Below are positions 1 to 8,500 of a DNA stretch of 64,000 nucleotides, one piece after another. Position numbers and translations under genes: made by a program. The stretch lies in assembly GCF_027920745.1 (NCBI RefSeq), contig NZ_JAQIBB010000001.1:79710-143709 (forward strand). The letters run 5' to 3'. The notes below the pieces were generated by a model, which saw only the letters and a list, made by a program, of their open reading frames with translations, made no database searches and was not told the origin of the DNA. The DNA is from Gallibacterium faecale. GTDB lineage: Bacteria; Pseudomonadota; Gammaproteobacteria; Enterobacterales; Pasteurellaceae. Position 1 is the stretch's first letter, and the number at the start of each line of letters is the position of its first letter.

Positions 1-13
1 GTGTTATTAACCA

Positions 14-745
14 ATGGATAAGCCACAACCATTAGAAATTTTGTATCAAGACGAGCATTTAATTGCAGTGAATAAACCAGCAGGAATGTTAGTACACCGC
101 AGTTGGCTAGATAAACACGAAACAGAATTTGTTATGCAAAGGTTACGTGATCAAATTGGTCAATATGTTTTTCCGATTCATCGTTTAGATCGTCCTACGT
201 CAGGGGTATTGCTGTTTGCATTAAATAGTGAAATAGCAACGCAAATGTGCCTACAATTTGAAAACAAATTGGTAGAGAAGCGCTATTTAGCGGTTGTACG
301 AGGTTATTTACGAGGAAAAGACCGTATTGATTATCCATTAAAGTCGAAACTTGATAAAATTGCAGATAAATTTGCGCGTGTAGATAAAGAAGCACAACAA
401 GCGATCTCTGATTATCGTAGTCTGGCAACAATGGAATTGCCTCTGCAAGTTGGGCGTTATCCAACAGCACGTTATAGTTTAGTTCAACTAACACCTCATA
501 CAGGGCGTAAACACCAATTAAGACGCCATCTAAAGCATATTTTCCACCCCATTATTGGCGATACACAATATGGGGATTTGCACCAAAATAGGGCTTTTGC
601 TGATTATTTTGCGGTAAACCGCTTATTATTACATTCTGAAAGTTTGACACTATTTCATCCAATTACTAAACAAAAGTTAGAAATTGTCGCACCATTAGAT
701 CAAAACTTCCTGAAAATAAAGAATATTTTTTATGCAAAACCCTAA
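14..745 (+). CDS. truC: tRNA pseudouridine(65) synthase TruC
   Basis: Predicted enzyme that isomerises uridine 65 of certain tRNAs to pseudouridine. The 243-residue protein carries the RluA-family motif HRLDR at residues 56-60, with the catalytic Asp at 59, followed by PTSG. It starts directly with the catalytic fold and has no S4 RNA-binding domain, which fits TruC better than RluC or RluD. The ATG at 14 is the first in-frame start visible; whatever lies upstream is cut off by the window edge, so operon membership cannot be judged. A separate promoter region (746-916) follows before the next gene. Family assignment is firm; the exact target position is inferred from overall similarity to TruC. 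Confidence 0.93.
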   Translation: MDKPQPLEILYQDEHLIAVNKPAGMLVHRSWLDKHETEFVMQRLRDQIGQYVFPIHRLDRPTSGVLLFALNSEIATQMCLQFENKLVEKRYLAVVRGYLRGKDRIDYPLKSKLDKIADKFARVDKEAQQAISDYRSLATMELPLQVGRYPTARYSLVQLTPHTGRKHQLRRHLKHIFHPIIGDTQYGDLHQNRAFADYFAVNRLLLHSESLTLFHPITKQKLEIVAPLDQNFLKIKNIFYAKP

Positions 746-916
746 CCCTTTTGCTAAAAAAACGTGATTTTTTTGTGACAATTCTTCAACTTTTTAGAAA
801 AAGTTACGCTTCATTATTGCAAATTGTTTGGTTGTCTTATATATCTAATCATTGCGTCAGGTGTGTAACTTGATTCTGCAAACATAATATCTCACCTTTA
901 TTCAAGAGGAACTACA

Positions 917-1876
917 ATGAAAAATTTATTCAAATTAGGTATGGTAACCAGCTTGATGCTTACCTCTGCATCAGTTATGGCGGAAGATAAATTTGTTACT
1001 ATCGGTACTGGTGGTCAAACAGGTGTTTACTATGTCGTTGGCCAATCAATTTGCCAATTAGTGAATCGTGATACAGCAAAAACAGGTTTAAAATGTAATG
1101 CACCATCAACTGGAGCATCTGTGGCAAACTTAAACGGTATTGCTAATAAACAATTAGATATGGGGATTGCTCAATCTGACTGGCAATATCACGCTTACCA
1201 CGGTACAAGCTCTTTTGAAGGTAAGAAAAATGAAAAATTGAGAGCAGTATTCTCAATTCACCCAGAACCATTCACTGTAATGGCTCGTGATGACTCAGGT
1301 ATCAAATCATTTGATGACTTAAAAGGTAAACGTGTAAATGTGGGTGACCCAGGTTCAGGTACACGCGCAACTATGAATGTAATCTTAAAAGCGAAAGGTT
1401 GGGATGATTCAGTATTTAAAGTGGCTTCTGAATTAAAACCTGCTGAAATGGCATCAGTAATGTGTGATAACAACTTAGATGCAATTACTTATAACGTAGG
1501 TCACCCAAATGGTGCGTTAAAAGAAGCAGCAGCATCTTGTGATGCACACTTAGTTCCAGTCACTGGTCCTGCGATTGATAAATTAGTTGCGGATAACCCT
1601 TACTATGCGAAAGCAGTTATCCCAGGTGGACTTTATAAAGGTTCAGATCAACCAGTAGATACTTTCGGGGTATATGCAACATTAGTATCATCAACAGATG
1701 TTTCACCAGATGTTGTTTATCAAGTTGTGAAAGCAGTGTTTGATAACTTTGATCGTTTCAAACGTTTACACCCAGCATTTGCAAACTTGAAAGAATCTGA
1801 AATGATTAAAAATGCGTTATCCGCACCATTACATGAAGGCGCAGTTCGTTACTATAAAGAACGTGGCTGGATGTAA
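917..1876 (+). CDS. TAXI-family TRAP transporter solute-binding protein
   Basis: Periplasmic binding component of a TRAP (sodium-driven, ATP-independent) uptake system. A Sec signal peptide covers about residues 1-22, with likely cleavage after VMA. The mature part opens with the TAXI-family pattern FVTIGTGGQTGVYYVVG, and continues with conserved blocks such as AQSDWQYHA and GDPGSGTR. A good Shine-Dalgarno (AAGAGGAA) precedes the ATG. The fused permease lies downstream past an intrinsic terminator, so the binding protein is probably made in excess over the membrane part. TAXI proteins are poorly characterised; glutamate and other carboxylates have been proposed for some members. The substrate here cannot be read from the sequence. 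Confidence 0.93.
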   Translation: MKNLFKLGMVTSLMLTSASVMAEDKFVTIGTGGQTGVYYVVGQSICQLVNRDTAKTGLKCNAPSTGASVANLNGIANKQLDMGIAQSDWQYHAYHGTSSFEGKKNEKLRAVFSIHPEPFTVMARDDSGIKSFDDLKGKRVNVGDPGSGTRATMNVILKAKGWDDSVFKVASELKPAEMASVMCDNNLDAITYNVGHPNGALKEAAASCDAHLVPVTGPAIDKLVADNPYYAKAVIPGGLYKGSDQPVDTFGVYATLVSSTDVSPDVVYQVVKAVFDNFDRFKRLHPAFANLKESEMIKNALSAPLHEGAVRYYKERGWM

Positions 1877-1904
1877 TGTATCATTTATAAAAATGACAAT
1901 ATTT

Positions 1905-1928
1905 AAGGCAGGTCTTCCTGCCTTTTTT
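1905..1928 (+). terminator. Hairpin between TRAP binding protein and permease genes
   Basis: A perfect 8-bp stem (AAGGCAGG / CCTGCCTT) with a TCTT loop is followed directly by a T run. It lies 29 bases after the binding-protein stop and 37 bases before the permease start. It probably terminates most transcripts, leaving partial read-through for the permease and UspA genes. Confidence 0.85.
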
Positions 1929-1964
1929 CGGTTTTTTGGATTTTGATTTTAGGAGAGAGAAGAA

Positions 1965-4616
1965 ATGACCTCAGTGACAAAACAAAATACTGCTGATCTT
2001 GAAGATCTTCAGGATATGGTCGCCTCAAATGATAGCGGTGGTCGAAATCCTTATGGCTTCTCCAAATATGTGATTATTTGGACAGCTATTGCTTGGTCGT
2101 TATTTCAAATTTATTATGCATCACCGTTGCCATTTTGGTTACAAGAAATCATCAAAAGTCTAGGTTTAGGTATCAATGTGGTGGTCGATGATACAAAGGC
2201 ACGTTCTATCCACTTAGCCTTTGCAATTTTCTTGGCTTATCTATCGTACCCAGCATTTAAACGTTCACCAAAGCAACACATTCCTGTCATTGATTGGATT
2301 TTTGCTGTGGTTGGTGCTGTATTATGTCTTTACCCAATTATTTTTTACAACGAATTAGTTTCTCGTTTTGGGGCACCAAATTTACAAGATATTATTGTAG
2401 GTATCATTGGTATTTTGCTGTTGTTAGAAGGGACAAGACGCAGTTTAGGTTTACCGTTAGTGATCATCGCAATTGTTTTCTTACTCTATAACTATTTTGG
2501 TCAATTCTTCCCAAGCAGTTGGTTAGTGAGCCATAGAACAGGAACATTATCCCATATTATCAACCAACAATGGGTGACAACTGAAGGTGTGTTCGGTGTA
2601 GCACTAGGGGTATCAACAAAATATGTATTCTTGTTTGTGTTATTTGGGGCATTATTGGATAAAGCTGGTGCAGGGAACTATTTCATCAAAACTGCCTTTG
2701 CTTATTTAGGACATTTGCGTGGTGGTCCGGCGAAAGCGGCGGTTGTAGCTTCTGGATTGACAGGTTTAATTTCCGGTTCATCTATCGCTAACGTGGTTAC
2801 AACAGGTACCTTTACCATTCCAATGATGAAGCGAGTTGGTTTCTCTGCAGAAAAAGCAGGCGCAGTTGAAGTGGCTTCGTCAGTAAATGGACAAATTATG
2901 CCACCAGTAATGGGAGCTGCTGCTTTCTTGATGATTGAGTATATCAATATGCCATATAACGAATTGATTACTCATGCGTTTTTACCAGCAGTTATTTCTT
3001 ATATTGCGTTGGTTTATATCGTGCACTTAGAGGCTTGCAAATTAAATCTACAAGGTTTACCACGTCAAGATGTTGCGAAACCTTGGGTTGTGACAGTGTT
3101 ACGTACTTTATCAACTTTTATCATCATCTGTTTGCTTTATTTTGCCGTTGAGTTTGGTTTAGGTTGGTTAAAAGTGGTAACGCCTAACTTTGCCTTTGTC
3201 ATTGTTTGTGTGTTATTAGCGATTATCTATCTACTCTTGCTTTATCGTGTATCAACATTCCCAGATTTAGAAATTGATGATCCGAATCAAGAAGTTGTGG
3301 TATTGCCAAAAGCAAAACCAACAGTTAATGCAGGGCTTCATTTCTTATTGCCTGTCGTTATCTTGATTTGGTGTTTGATGGTAGAACGTTTATCACCGGG
3401 GTTATCTGCATTCTGGGGAACAATGGCTTTAACCATCATTCTGTTAACGCAACGTCCACTATTAGCGTATTTCCGTAAGCAAGGTGGTTATGCAGAGAAC
3501 TTTAAACAAGGCTTACAAGAATTAATTAACGGTTTAGAAACGGGTGCTCGCAATATGATCGGTATCGGTATTGCGACAGCAACCGCAGGGATTATTGTTG
3601 GTGTTGTGGCATTGACTGGTTTCGGTGTACAGCTTTCAGGCATTATCGAAATTTTATCAATGGGCAACATTTTATTAATGTTGATCCTTGTAGCAGGTTT
3701 TAGTTTGATTTTAGGGATGGGATTACCAACCACAGCTAACTATATTGTGGTTTCTTCCTTGATGGCTGGCGTAATTGTTGAGGTTGGTCGCCAAAATGGA
3801 TTAATTGTACCGTTAATTGCAGTGCATTTATTCGTATTCTATTTTGGAATTATGGCGGACGTAACTCCACCAGTAGGCTTAGCCTCTTTCGCTGCTGCCG
3901 CAGTATCAGGTGGTAATCCGATTAAGACCGGTATGGTGGCATTCTTCTATAGTATGCGTACGGCATTATTGCCATTCCTATTTATCTTCAATACAGATTT
4001 GCTATTACTTCATGTTGATTTCTTCCATGCAGTATTAATGTTCTTTGTGGCGACGATAGCGATGTTTGCCTTTACTGCAGCGACAATGGGCTGGTTTATT
4101 ACTAAAAATAAATGGTGGGAAACTTTAGTCTTATTATTAGTGGCATTTATGCTATTTAGACCAGGATTCTTTATGGAATATGTGTCACCAAGCCAACGCC
4201 ATATTCAACCAGATCATTTAGTTGAACAAGTTGCACATTCGCCAGTAGGTGAACCATTAATGTTAAAAGTTTCTGGGATTAACCCTTACGGTAAACCAAT
4301 AGAGTTTTATGCAGAGCTCAAAGTACCAGCAGGGCAAACTGGGGAAGAACGTTTACAAAAAATGGGCTTAACCTTATTAGCGACAAATGAACAAATTGAG
4401 GTTGAAGGCGAACAAATTAATAAGATTATTATTGATAATGTTGAGATTGATTCTCCAGCAGCAAAAGCAAACTTAAATTGGGATCAAGTGATCTTAGATG
4501 TTGCAGTTCCAGTGAAAGGTGCTTTAAACAAAGAGTGGATGTTCATTCCAGCATTGTTAATTTTATTAGCATTAGTATGGCATCAACGTCGCCGAGTCAA
4601 AAAAGAGGGGAAATAA
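1965..4616 (+). CDS. TRAP transporter fused permease (DctQ-DctM type) with C-terminal DUF3394-like domain
   Basis: Large membrane subunit of the TAXI-TRAP system; 883 residues with many hydrophobic helices. The first ~170 residues correspond to the small DctQ-like part. The remainder is DctM-like, with typical glycine-rich loops such as ASGLTGLISGSSIANVVTTG and LILGMGLPTTANYIVVSS. After the last core helices, about residues 730-860 form a mostly soluble segment resembling DUF3394, a tail of some fused TRAP permeases, and the protein ends in one more helix and a basic tail (RRRVKKEGK). AGGAGAGAGAAGAA precedes the ATG. The UspA-like gene begins 3 bases after the stop, so the two are co-transcribed. 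Transport function is well supported; the substrate is unknown. Confidence 0.92.
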   Translation: MTSVTKQNTADLEDLQDMVASNDSGGRNPYGFSKYVIIWTAIAWSLFQIYYASPLPFWLQEIIKSLGLGINVVVDDTKARSIHLAFAIFLAYLSYPAFKRSPKQHIPVIDWIFAVVGAVLCLYPIIFYNELVSRFGAPNLQDIIVGIIGILLLLEGTRRSLGLPLVIIAIVFLLYNYFGQFFPSSWLVSHRTGTLSHIINQQWVTTEGVFGVALGVSTKYVFLFVLFGALLDKAGAGNYFIKTAFAYLGHLRGGPAKAAVVASGLTGLISGSSIANVVTTGTFTIPMMKRVGFSAEKAGAVEVASSVNGQIMPPVMGAAAFLMIEYINMPYNELITHAFLPAVISYIALVYIVHLEACKLNLQGLPRQDVAKPWVVTVLRTLSTFIIICLLYFAVEFGLGWLKVVTPNFAFVIVCVLLAIIYLLLLYRVSTFPDLEIDDPNQEVVVLPKAKPTVNAGLHFLLPVVILIWCLMVERLSPGLSAFWGTMALTIILLTQRPLLAYFRKQGGYAENFKQGLQELINGLETGARNMIGIGIATATAGIIVGVVALTGFGVQLSGIIEILSMGNILLMLILVAGFSLILGMGLPTTANYIVVSSLMAGVIVEVGRQNGLIVPLIAVHLFVFYFGIMADVTPPVGLASFAAAAVSGGNPIKTGMVAFFYSMRTALLPFLFIFNTDLLLLHVDFFHAVLMFFVATIAMFAFTAATMGWFITKNKWWETLVLLLVAFMLFRPGFFMEYVSPSQRHIQPDHLVEQVAHSPVGEPLMLKVSGINPYGKPIEFYAELKVPAGQTGEERLQKMGLTLLATNEQIEVEGEQINKIIIDNVEIDSPAAKANLNWDQVILDVAVPVKGALNKEWMFIPALLILLALVWHQRRRVKKEGK

Positions 4617-4619
4617 AAG

Positions 4620-5048
4620 ATGGCGTTATTTAATAAAATTTTAATTGCTGTAGATTTAAGTTATTTAGAGGGAGCTAAAAAGGCGGTGAAAACCGCCTTA
4701 GCGATGGTAGAGGGAAATCCTGATGCAGTATTGCGTGTTGTCAGCATTATTCCTCCACTAGAAAATAGCTTTGTATCTTCTTTATTACCTCGTAATTTTG
4801 ATAAAGATGTATTAGCCGAAGCACATAAACGTCTTCATGCTTTTACTGAAGAAAATTTCCCAAAAGAGTGCAAAGTGCAGCATATTGTGGCACATGGTAC
4901 TGTATATGAGGAAATTAATACGTTGGCACAAGAGAAGAATGTAGATTTGATTATTATGATGGCAACTAAACCGGGTAAACCGGGTTTAAGCTCTAATACG
5001 GTCAAAGTAGCACGTTTTAGTGAAAAACCAATTTTAATCTTACGTTAA
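4620..5048 (+). CDS. UspA-family protein linked to TRAP transporter
   Basis: Universal stress protein fold, 142 residues, with the usual N-terminal ILIAVDLS strand (Asp12). The ATP-binding signature of the family (G-x2-G-x9-G-S/T) is only partly kept: G119-K-P-G122 is present, but the position expected to be G-S/T is Arg132-Phe133. Nucleotide binding may therefore differ or be weak. It is tightly coupled to the permease gene (3-base gap). A UspA-like protein encoded with a TRAP transporter is known from Halomonas (TeaD with TeaABC), where it modulates transport. A similar role here is inference from context. The gene ends just before two lipoprotein genes with their own ribosome-binding sites. 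Confidence 0.88.
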   Translation: MALFNKILIAVDLSYLEGAKKAVKTALAMVEGNPDAVLRVVSIIPPLENSFVSSLLPRNFDKDVLAEAHKRLHAFTEENFPKECKVQHIVAHGTVYEEINTLAQEKNVDLIIMMATKPGKPGLSSNTVKVARFSEKPILILR

Positions 5049-5084
5049 CCTCATTTTAATGATTATAATAATTAAGGAGTAATT

Positions 5085-5564
5085 ATGAAATTGATTTATT
5101 TAAGTAGTATTTTATTATTAACTAGTTGTTCATCTCTATATCAGACTCAGTATCAGGATTATCAGGGTGAGAATTATGCTATTGTTAAAGTATCACGTTC
5201 TAGTAGTGCGTGGTTAACGACCTTAAAAAAACAAGGTAATTGTTTAAAAAAAGAGAAACGTTATTTATTACATGAAACATCTCTATTTGATATTTTTAAG
5301 TCAGATGAAAGTCTTTCAAAGAAAGTAGAGGGATCACCAAAAACAGTTTTAGATAAATATAATAGAGAATATAAAATTGAAGCAGATAAATACACTGTTA
5401 TTTTAACAATGAATGGTGTAGGGGATGTCTTAGAAACTGCTAAATTTATACCAGAAAAACATCATATCTATGAAATAGGTCATTTTTCGGTAGATAAAGA
5501 TGAAAGTTATGATGAAACAACCAAAAAGGTTGGTAGAACCTGGGATATTCCTTATTGTGATTAA
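5085..5564 (+). CDS. Small lipoprotein of unknown function, first of a tandem pair
   Basis: Not recognised as a named family. It is 159 residues with a lipoprotein signal ending in LTS-Cys15, so it should be lipid-anchored. The mature protein begins with a DYQG motif (25-28) and a hydrophilic lysine-rich body. It has a Cys at 53 (NCLKK) and a second Cys one residue from the end (158), which could form a disulfide. A FIP motif precedes the last ~40 residues. The same layout recurs in the next gene. AAGGAG lies just upstream of the ATG, and the gene starts 36 bases after the UspA-like gene, so it may be part of the TRAP transcript. Function unknown. Confidence 0.8.
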   Translation: MKLIYLSSILLLTSCSSLYQTQYQDYQGENYAIVKVSRSSSAWLTTLKKQGNCLKKEKRYLLHETSLFDIFKSDESLSKKVEGSPKTVLDKYNREYKIEADKYTVILTMNGVGDVLETAKFIPEKHHIYEIGHFSVDKDESYDETTKKVGRTWDIPYCD

Positions 5565-5577
5565 AGAGGGGAGATAA

Positions 5578-6078
5578 ATGTATAAATTTATTTTTCCTTT
5601 TGTGTTCATGCTTAGTGCTTGTTCAATATCTACTGTAGATCTATTAACTGACTATCAAGGCAGTGATAAAGCAAATATTAGGGTAGCTAATACCTTACCA
5701 ATTATTTTTATTGAGCCTGTTGATCCTATAAAAAATTGTGTAAGAAAAGATTTAACCAAATCTTTAGTTTCTTCTAATATTATTGGGTATCGACCTGTCG
5801 CATCAAAAAAGATACCTGGTATGACACCATCAAATAAATTAAATACAAATAATGTATTAGAATTTTCAATTAAGTCAAACCAAGTTTATCAACTGTTTTT
5901 TTATGAGGAATCTATTGCTACACCTCACAAGTATTATTTGAAAACCGCGCACTTTATACCTAAAACTGGAAAAGATTATGACATCACAATCAGAAGGAAT
6001 AGTGATATAGTAATTAGAGAAGTAAATACTAGAGAGGATCTTCAAATTTATAAAGAGATCCAAGATTGTTCAGAATAA
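5578..6078 (+). CDS. Small lipoprotein of unknown function, second of a tandem pair
   Basis: Diverged relative of the preceding lipoprotein, 166 residues. The lipobox ends LSA-Cys15, and DYQG again falls at residues 25-28. The internal Cys is at 54 (NCVRK), the FIP motif recurs, and the last Cys is at 164, two residues from the end. The rest of the sequence has drifted strongly, which suggests an old duplication. The start follows AGAGGGGAG and lies 13 bases after the previous stop, so the two are surely co-transcribed. A terminator shared with convergent folX follows. No function can be assigned; a disulfide-stabilised envelope protein is an inference. Confidence 0.8.
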   Translation: MYKFIFPFVFMLSACSISTVDLLTDYQGSDKANIRVANTLPIIFIEPVDPIKNCVRKDLTKSLVSSNIIGYRPVASKKIPGMTPSNKLNTNNVLEFSIKSNQVYQLFFYEESIATPHKYYLKTAHFIPKTGKDYDITIRRNSDIVIREVNTREDLQIYKEIQDCSE

Positions 6079-6080
6079 AT

Positions 6081-6108
6081 AAAAGCACCGTCTGGTGCTT
6101 TATTTTTT
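6081..6108. terminator. Bidirectional terminator between lipoprotein pair and folX
   Basis: An 8-bp stem (AAAGCACC / GGTGCTTT) with a GTCT loop and a T run on the + strand; the A-rich left flank supplies T residues on the - strand. It sits between two convergent genes. Confidence 0.85.
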
Positions 6109-6475
6109 ATGACTTTTCATACCGTAATCTCAACGACACCGAATCCGCATAACGCAATGCAAAAGGTTTCGCAATTTCCACTTCTGCCCATTCAACTGCT
6201 TCTGGTTCTGCCACAATTTCTAACACTTCACGCACCATCCTTTCTAATAGTGCAAATTCGTGTGTTTCCACATATTGAATCACTTTCTTAGTAATAGTGC
6301 GATAATTCAACGCATCATCAACATTATCGCTAAGGCTGGCTTTTTCACAGTTATAGCCAAGTTGAATTTGTAATACCACATCTTGTTTATTATTAATTTC
6401 TTCTTCTTTAATTCCAATGAACGTACGTAAACGTAAATCGCTAATAGTAATTATCGCTGAATTAATAATTGGCAT
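6107..6475 (-). CDS. folX: Dihydroneopterin triphosphate 2'-epimerase FolX
   Basis: Member of the small FolB/FolX fold (122 residues). The N-terminal stretch LRLRTFIGIKEEEINN and the later DALNYRTITK and ALRYADSVS match E. coli FolX more closely than FolB, so I call the epimerase, which converts dihydroneopterin triphosphate to its 2'-epimer. A dihydroneopterin aldolase role is the main alternative, since the families overlap in activity. The gene is single, read from the - strand, with an AAGGAG-type ribosome-binding site. It diverges from tqsA with about 70 bases between the starts. Confidence 0.85.
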   Translation of the reverse strand: MPIINSAIITISDLRLRTFIGIKEEEINNKQDVVLQIQLGYNCEKASLSDNVDDALNYRTITKKVIQYVETHEFALLERMVREVLEIVAEPEAVEWAEVEIAKPFALRYADSVSLRLRYEKS

Positions 6476-6546
6476 AACAACTCCTTATCAGATAGGTTTT
6501 TTGCTATTATAACGTAGATTAAAAATGAGATTGAATAGGAAATCGT

Positions 6547-7593
6547 ATGGAAAACAATATTGGCAAGCAAAATATAATTACAGTGTTAATTACATTAGCT
6601 TGCCTTGTGATTATTTTAGCGGGAATTAAAGCTGCGGTTGAGATTGTTGTGCCATTTTTATTAGCATTATTCCTTGCCATTATTTGTACACCGCTGATTA
6701 ATTTTTTAGTGAAATTAAAAGTGCCTTTATGGCTTGCGGTGATTACGTTATTAGGCTTAATTGTCATTACCTTAACGTCATTTGCAGGATTAGTCGGTAA
6801 TGCAGTTAATGAGTTTTCTGCATCTATTCCAGAGTATAAACAGCTATTAGCACAACGGATTGCCAGTTTAGCGCCGATTATGGAGCGTTTTGATTTGTAT
6901 CGCTTTATTCCAACGAATTTAGTACAAGAACACTTAGATCCAAGCATTATTATGGGCTTTATCCGTCGTTTATTAGCAGGAATTTCTGGAGTGATTACAA
7001 ATGGTTTTGTTTTATTACTTATCGTGGTGTTTATGCTGTTTGAAGCACCAAGTATGAAACAAAAATTAGCGATCTTTTTTGCAAATAATCGAGAAGAGCG
7101 GAAAGAATTAGAAAATATCCAACGGGTGTTAAATAGTGTGATTAGCTATTTGGCGATTAAAACTTTTGTCAGCTTAGTAACTGGAATTTTAGTCTGGGCA
7201 GCGTTAGTGATTTTAGATGTGCAATATGCCGTATTATGGGGAACAATTGCTTTTTTATTAAATTATATTCCTAATATCGGTTCGGTCTTAGCTGCTATTC
7301 CAGTGATTATTCAAGCACTAATTTTAAATGGGTATAGTGATGGGCTATTTGTGGCGATTGCATTTTTAGCAATCAATATGGTGATGGGGAATATAGTTGA
7401 ACCTCGAATGATGGGGCGCACCTTAGGGCTATCAACTTTAGTCGTATTTATCTCATTAATTTTCTGGGGTTGGTTATTAGGATCAGTCGGTATGTTATTG
7501 TCTGTACCTTTAACGATGGCAGTAAAAATTGCTCTAGAATCCAGTGAGAAAACCAAAAAATACGCTTATTTATTAAGTGAAGGGAAAGAGTAG
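6547..7593 (+). CDS. tqsA: AI-2E family transporter, TqsA type
   Basis: Inner-membrane protein of 348 residues with about eight hydrophobic segments. It matches TqsA (YdgG) of E. coli over its whole length: an N-terminal pair of helices, a soluble loop, and the conserved block LNYIPNIGSVLAAIP followed by EPRMMGRTLGLSTLVVF. In E. coli TqsA affects export of the autoinducer AI-2; other family members act as sodium/proton antiporters or transport other small molecules. The function is therefore given at family level, with TqsA as closest type. It diverges from folX, and a GIY-YIG gene follows after 20 bases. Confidence 0.85.
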   Translation: MENNIGKQNIITVLITLACLVIILAGIKAAVEIVVPFLLALFLAIICTPLINFLVKLKVPLWLAVITLLGLIVITLTSFAGLVGNAVNEFSASIPEYKQLLAQRIASLAPIMERFDLYRFIPTNLVQEHLDPSIIMGFIRRLLAGISGVITNGFVLLLIVVFMLFEAPSMKQKLAIFFANNREERKELENIQRVLNSVISYLAIKTFVSLVTGILVWAALVILDVQYAVLWGTIAFLLNYIPNIGSVLAAIPVIIQALILNGYSDGLFVAIAFLAINMVMGNIVEPRMMGRTLGLSTLVVFISLIFWGWLLGSVGMLLSVPLTMAVKIALESSEKTKKYAYLLSEGKE

Positions 7594-7613
7594 GATAATT
7601 TAAGGAAAGTGAG

Positions 7614-8441
7614 ATGGGGAAAACAGTAACAACATATTTAGTTGATGGTGATCCAAAAGGTACACAGTATGTATTTATAAGTAATAAAATTTGTCAAATG
7701 TATGTAATTCCTCGATCTAATTTAGCTTATTTAAATCGAGAGGAGAAATTACAAAAACCTGCATTTTATATTCTTATTGGTGAGGGAGAGGATACTAAAC
7801 CACAAGCTTATATTGGTGAAACTGAAAACTTTCGGGAAAGAGTTAAAGATCATGATAGTAAGAAGAAGTTTTGGCAGAAAGCGTTAATTTTTATTTCTAA
7901 AGATGCTGATATGACCAAAACAGATGTGCAATATCTTGAATATGTTGCACTGACTAAGGCAAAAAAAGCTAAAAATTTTGTATTAAAAGAAAATAAGCAA
8001 ATACCTAAGATGCCTAACTTACCAGAATATCAAAGAGATTCGATGGATGAGTTTTTTGAAGATATACAATTTCTGTCCTCTTTTATTGGCTGTAATATTT
8101 TCGAAGTTTCTCAACCAAAACAAGAACATTTATTTTATCTTGAAAGTACAGGATACCAAGCGAAAGGTTTTTATAGTGTATCAGGATTTACAGTATTAAA
8201 AGGAAGTATTATTGTAAAAGATACTGTATCATCACTGAAATGGAGAGATAAACGTAATAAATTAATAACCGAATATACAAAAGAGATAGATAATTTATTA
8301 GTTACTCAGTTAGATATTACTTTTTCTAGCCCAAGTACGGCAGCTAGTTTTTGCACTGGAACAAGTTGTAATGGTTGGGTAGTTTGGAAAGATAAACATA
8401 AATTGAGTTTGGATACAGTATATCGAAAGTCATTAGAATAA
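7614..8441 (+). CDS. GIY-YIG nuclease-fold protein with C-terminal DUF4357
   Basis: 275 residues. Residues about 50-80 hold a GIY-YIG core (FYILIG at 51-56, AYIGET at 65-70, Arg74 after NF). The C-terminal part, roughly residues 180-270, resembles DUF4357, with SPSTAASFCTGTSCNGWVVW near the end. This pairing is common in bacterial hypothetical proteins and has been seen beside restriction or defence genes, but nothing of that kind lies here. The gene follows tqsA by 20 bases with its own ribosome-binding site (AAGGAAAG). Its sequence is noticeably more AT-rich and lysine-rich than tqsA, so horizontal acquisition is possible. DNA cleavage is predicted from the fold only; a target is unknown. 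Confidence 0.82.
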   Translation: MGKTVTTYLVDGDPKGTQYVFISNKICQMYVIPRSNLAYLNREEKLQKPAFYILIGEGEDTKPQAYIGETENFRERVKDHDSKKKFWQKALIFISKDADMTKTDVQYLEYVALTKAKKAKNFVLKENKQIPKMPNLPEYQRDSMDEFFEDIQFLSSFIGCNIFEVSQPKQEHLFYLESTGYQAKGFYSVSGFTVLKGSIIVKDTVSSLKWRDKRNKLITEYTKEIDNLLVTQLDITFSSPSTAASFCTGTSCNGWVVWKDKHKLSLDTVYRKSLE

Positions 8442-8444
8442 AAG

Positions 8445-8500
8445 GTAAAAGGCATAATAAAAATGATCTGCACCCCAAAATTATGCCTTTACTATTTTTT
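8445..8500. terminator. Convergent-gene terminator after GIY-YIG gene and lysO
   Basis: Inverted arms GTAAAAGGCATAAT and ATTATGCCTTTAC enclose a loop of about 20 bases, and T-rich sequence follows on the + strand. It lies between two convergent stop codons. The loop is long for an intrinsic terminator, so confidence is moderate. Confidence 0.65.

Noticed and set aside
6519..6947. 142-codon antisense frame over tqsA
   Set aside because: Mirror of a conserved membrane protein gene; composition and start context do not support coding.
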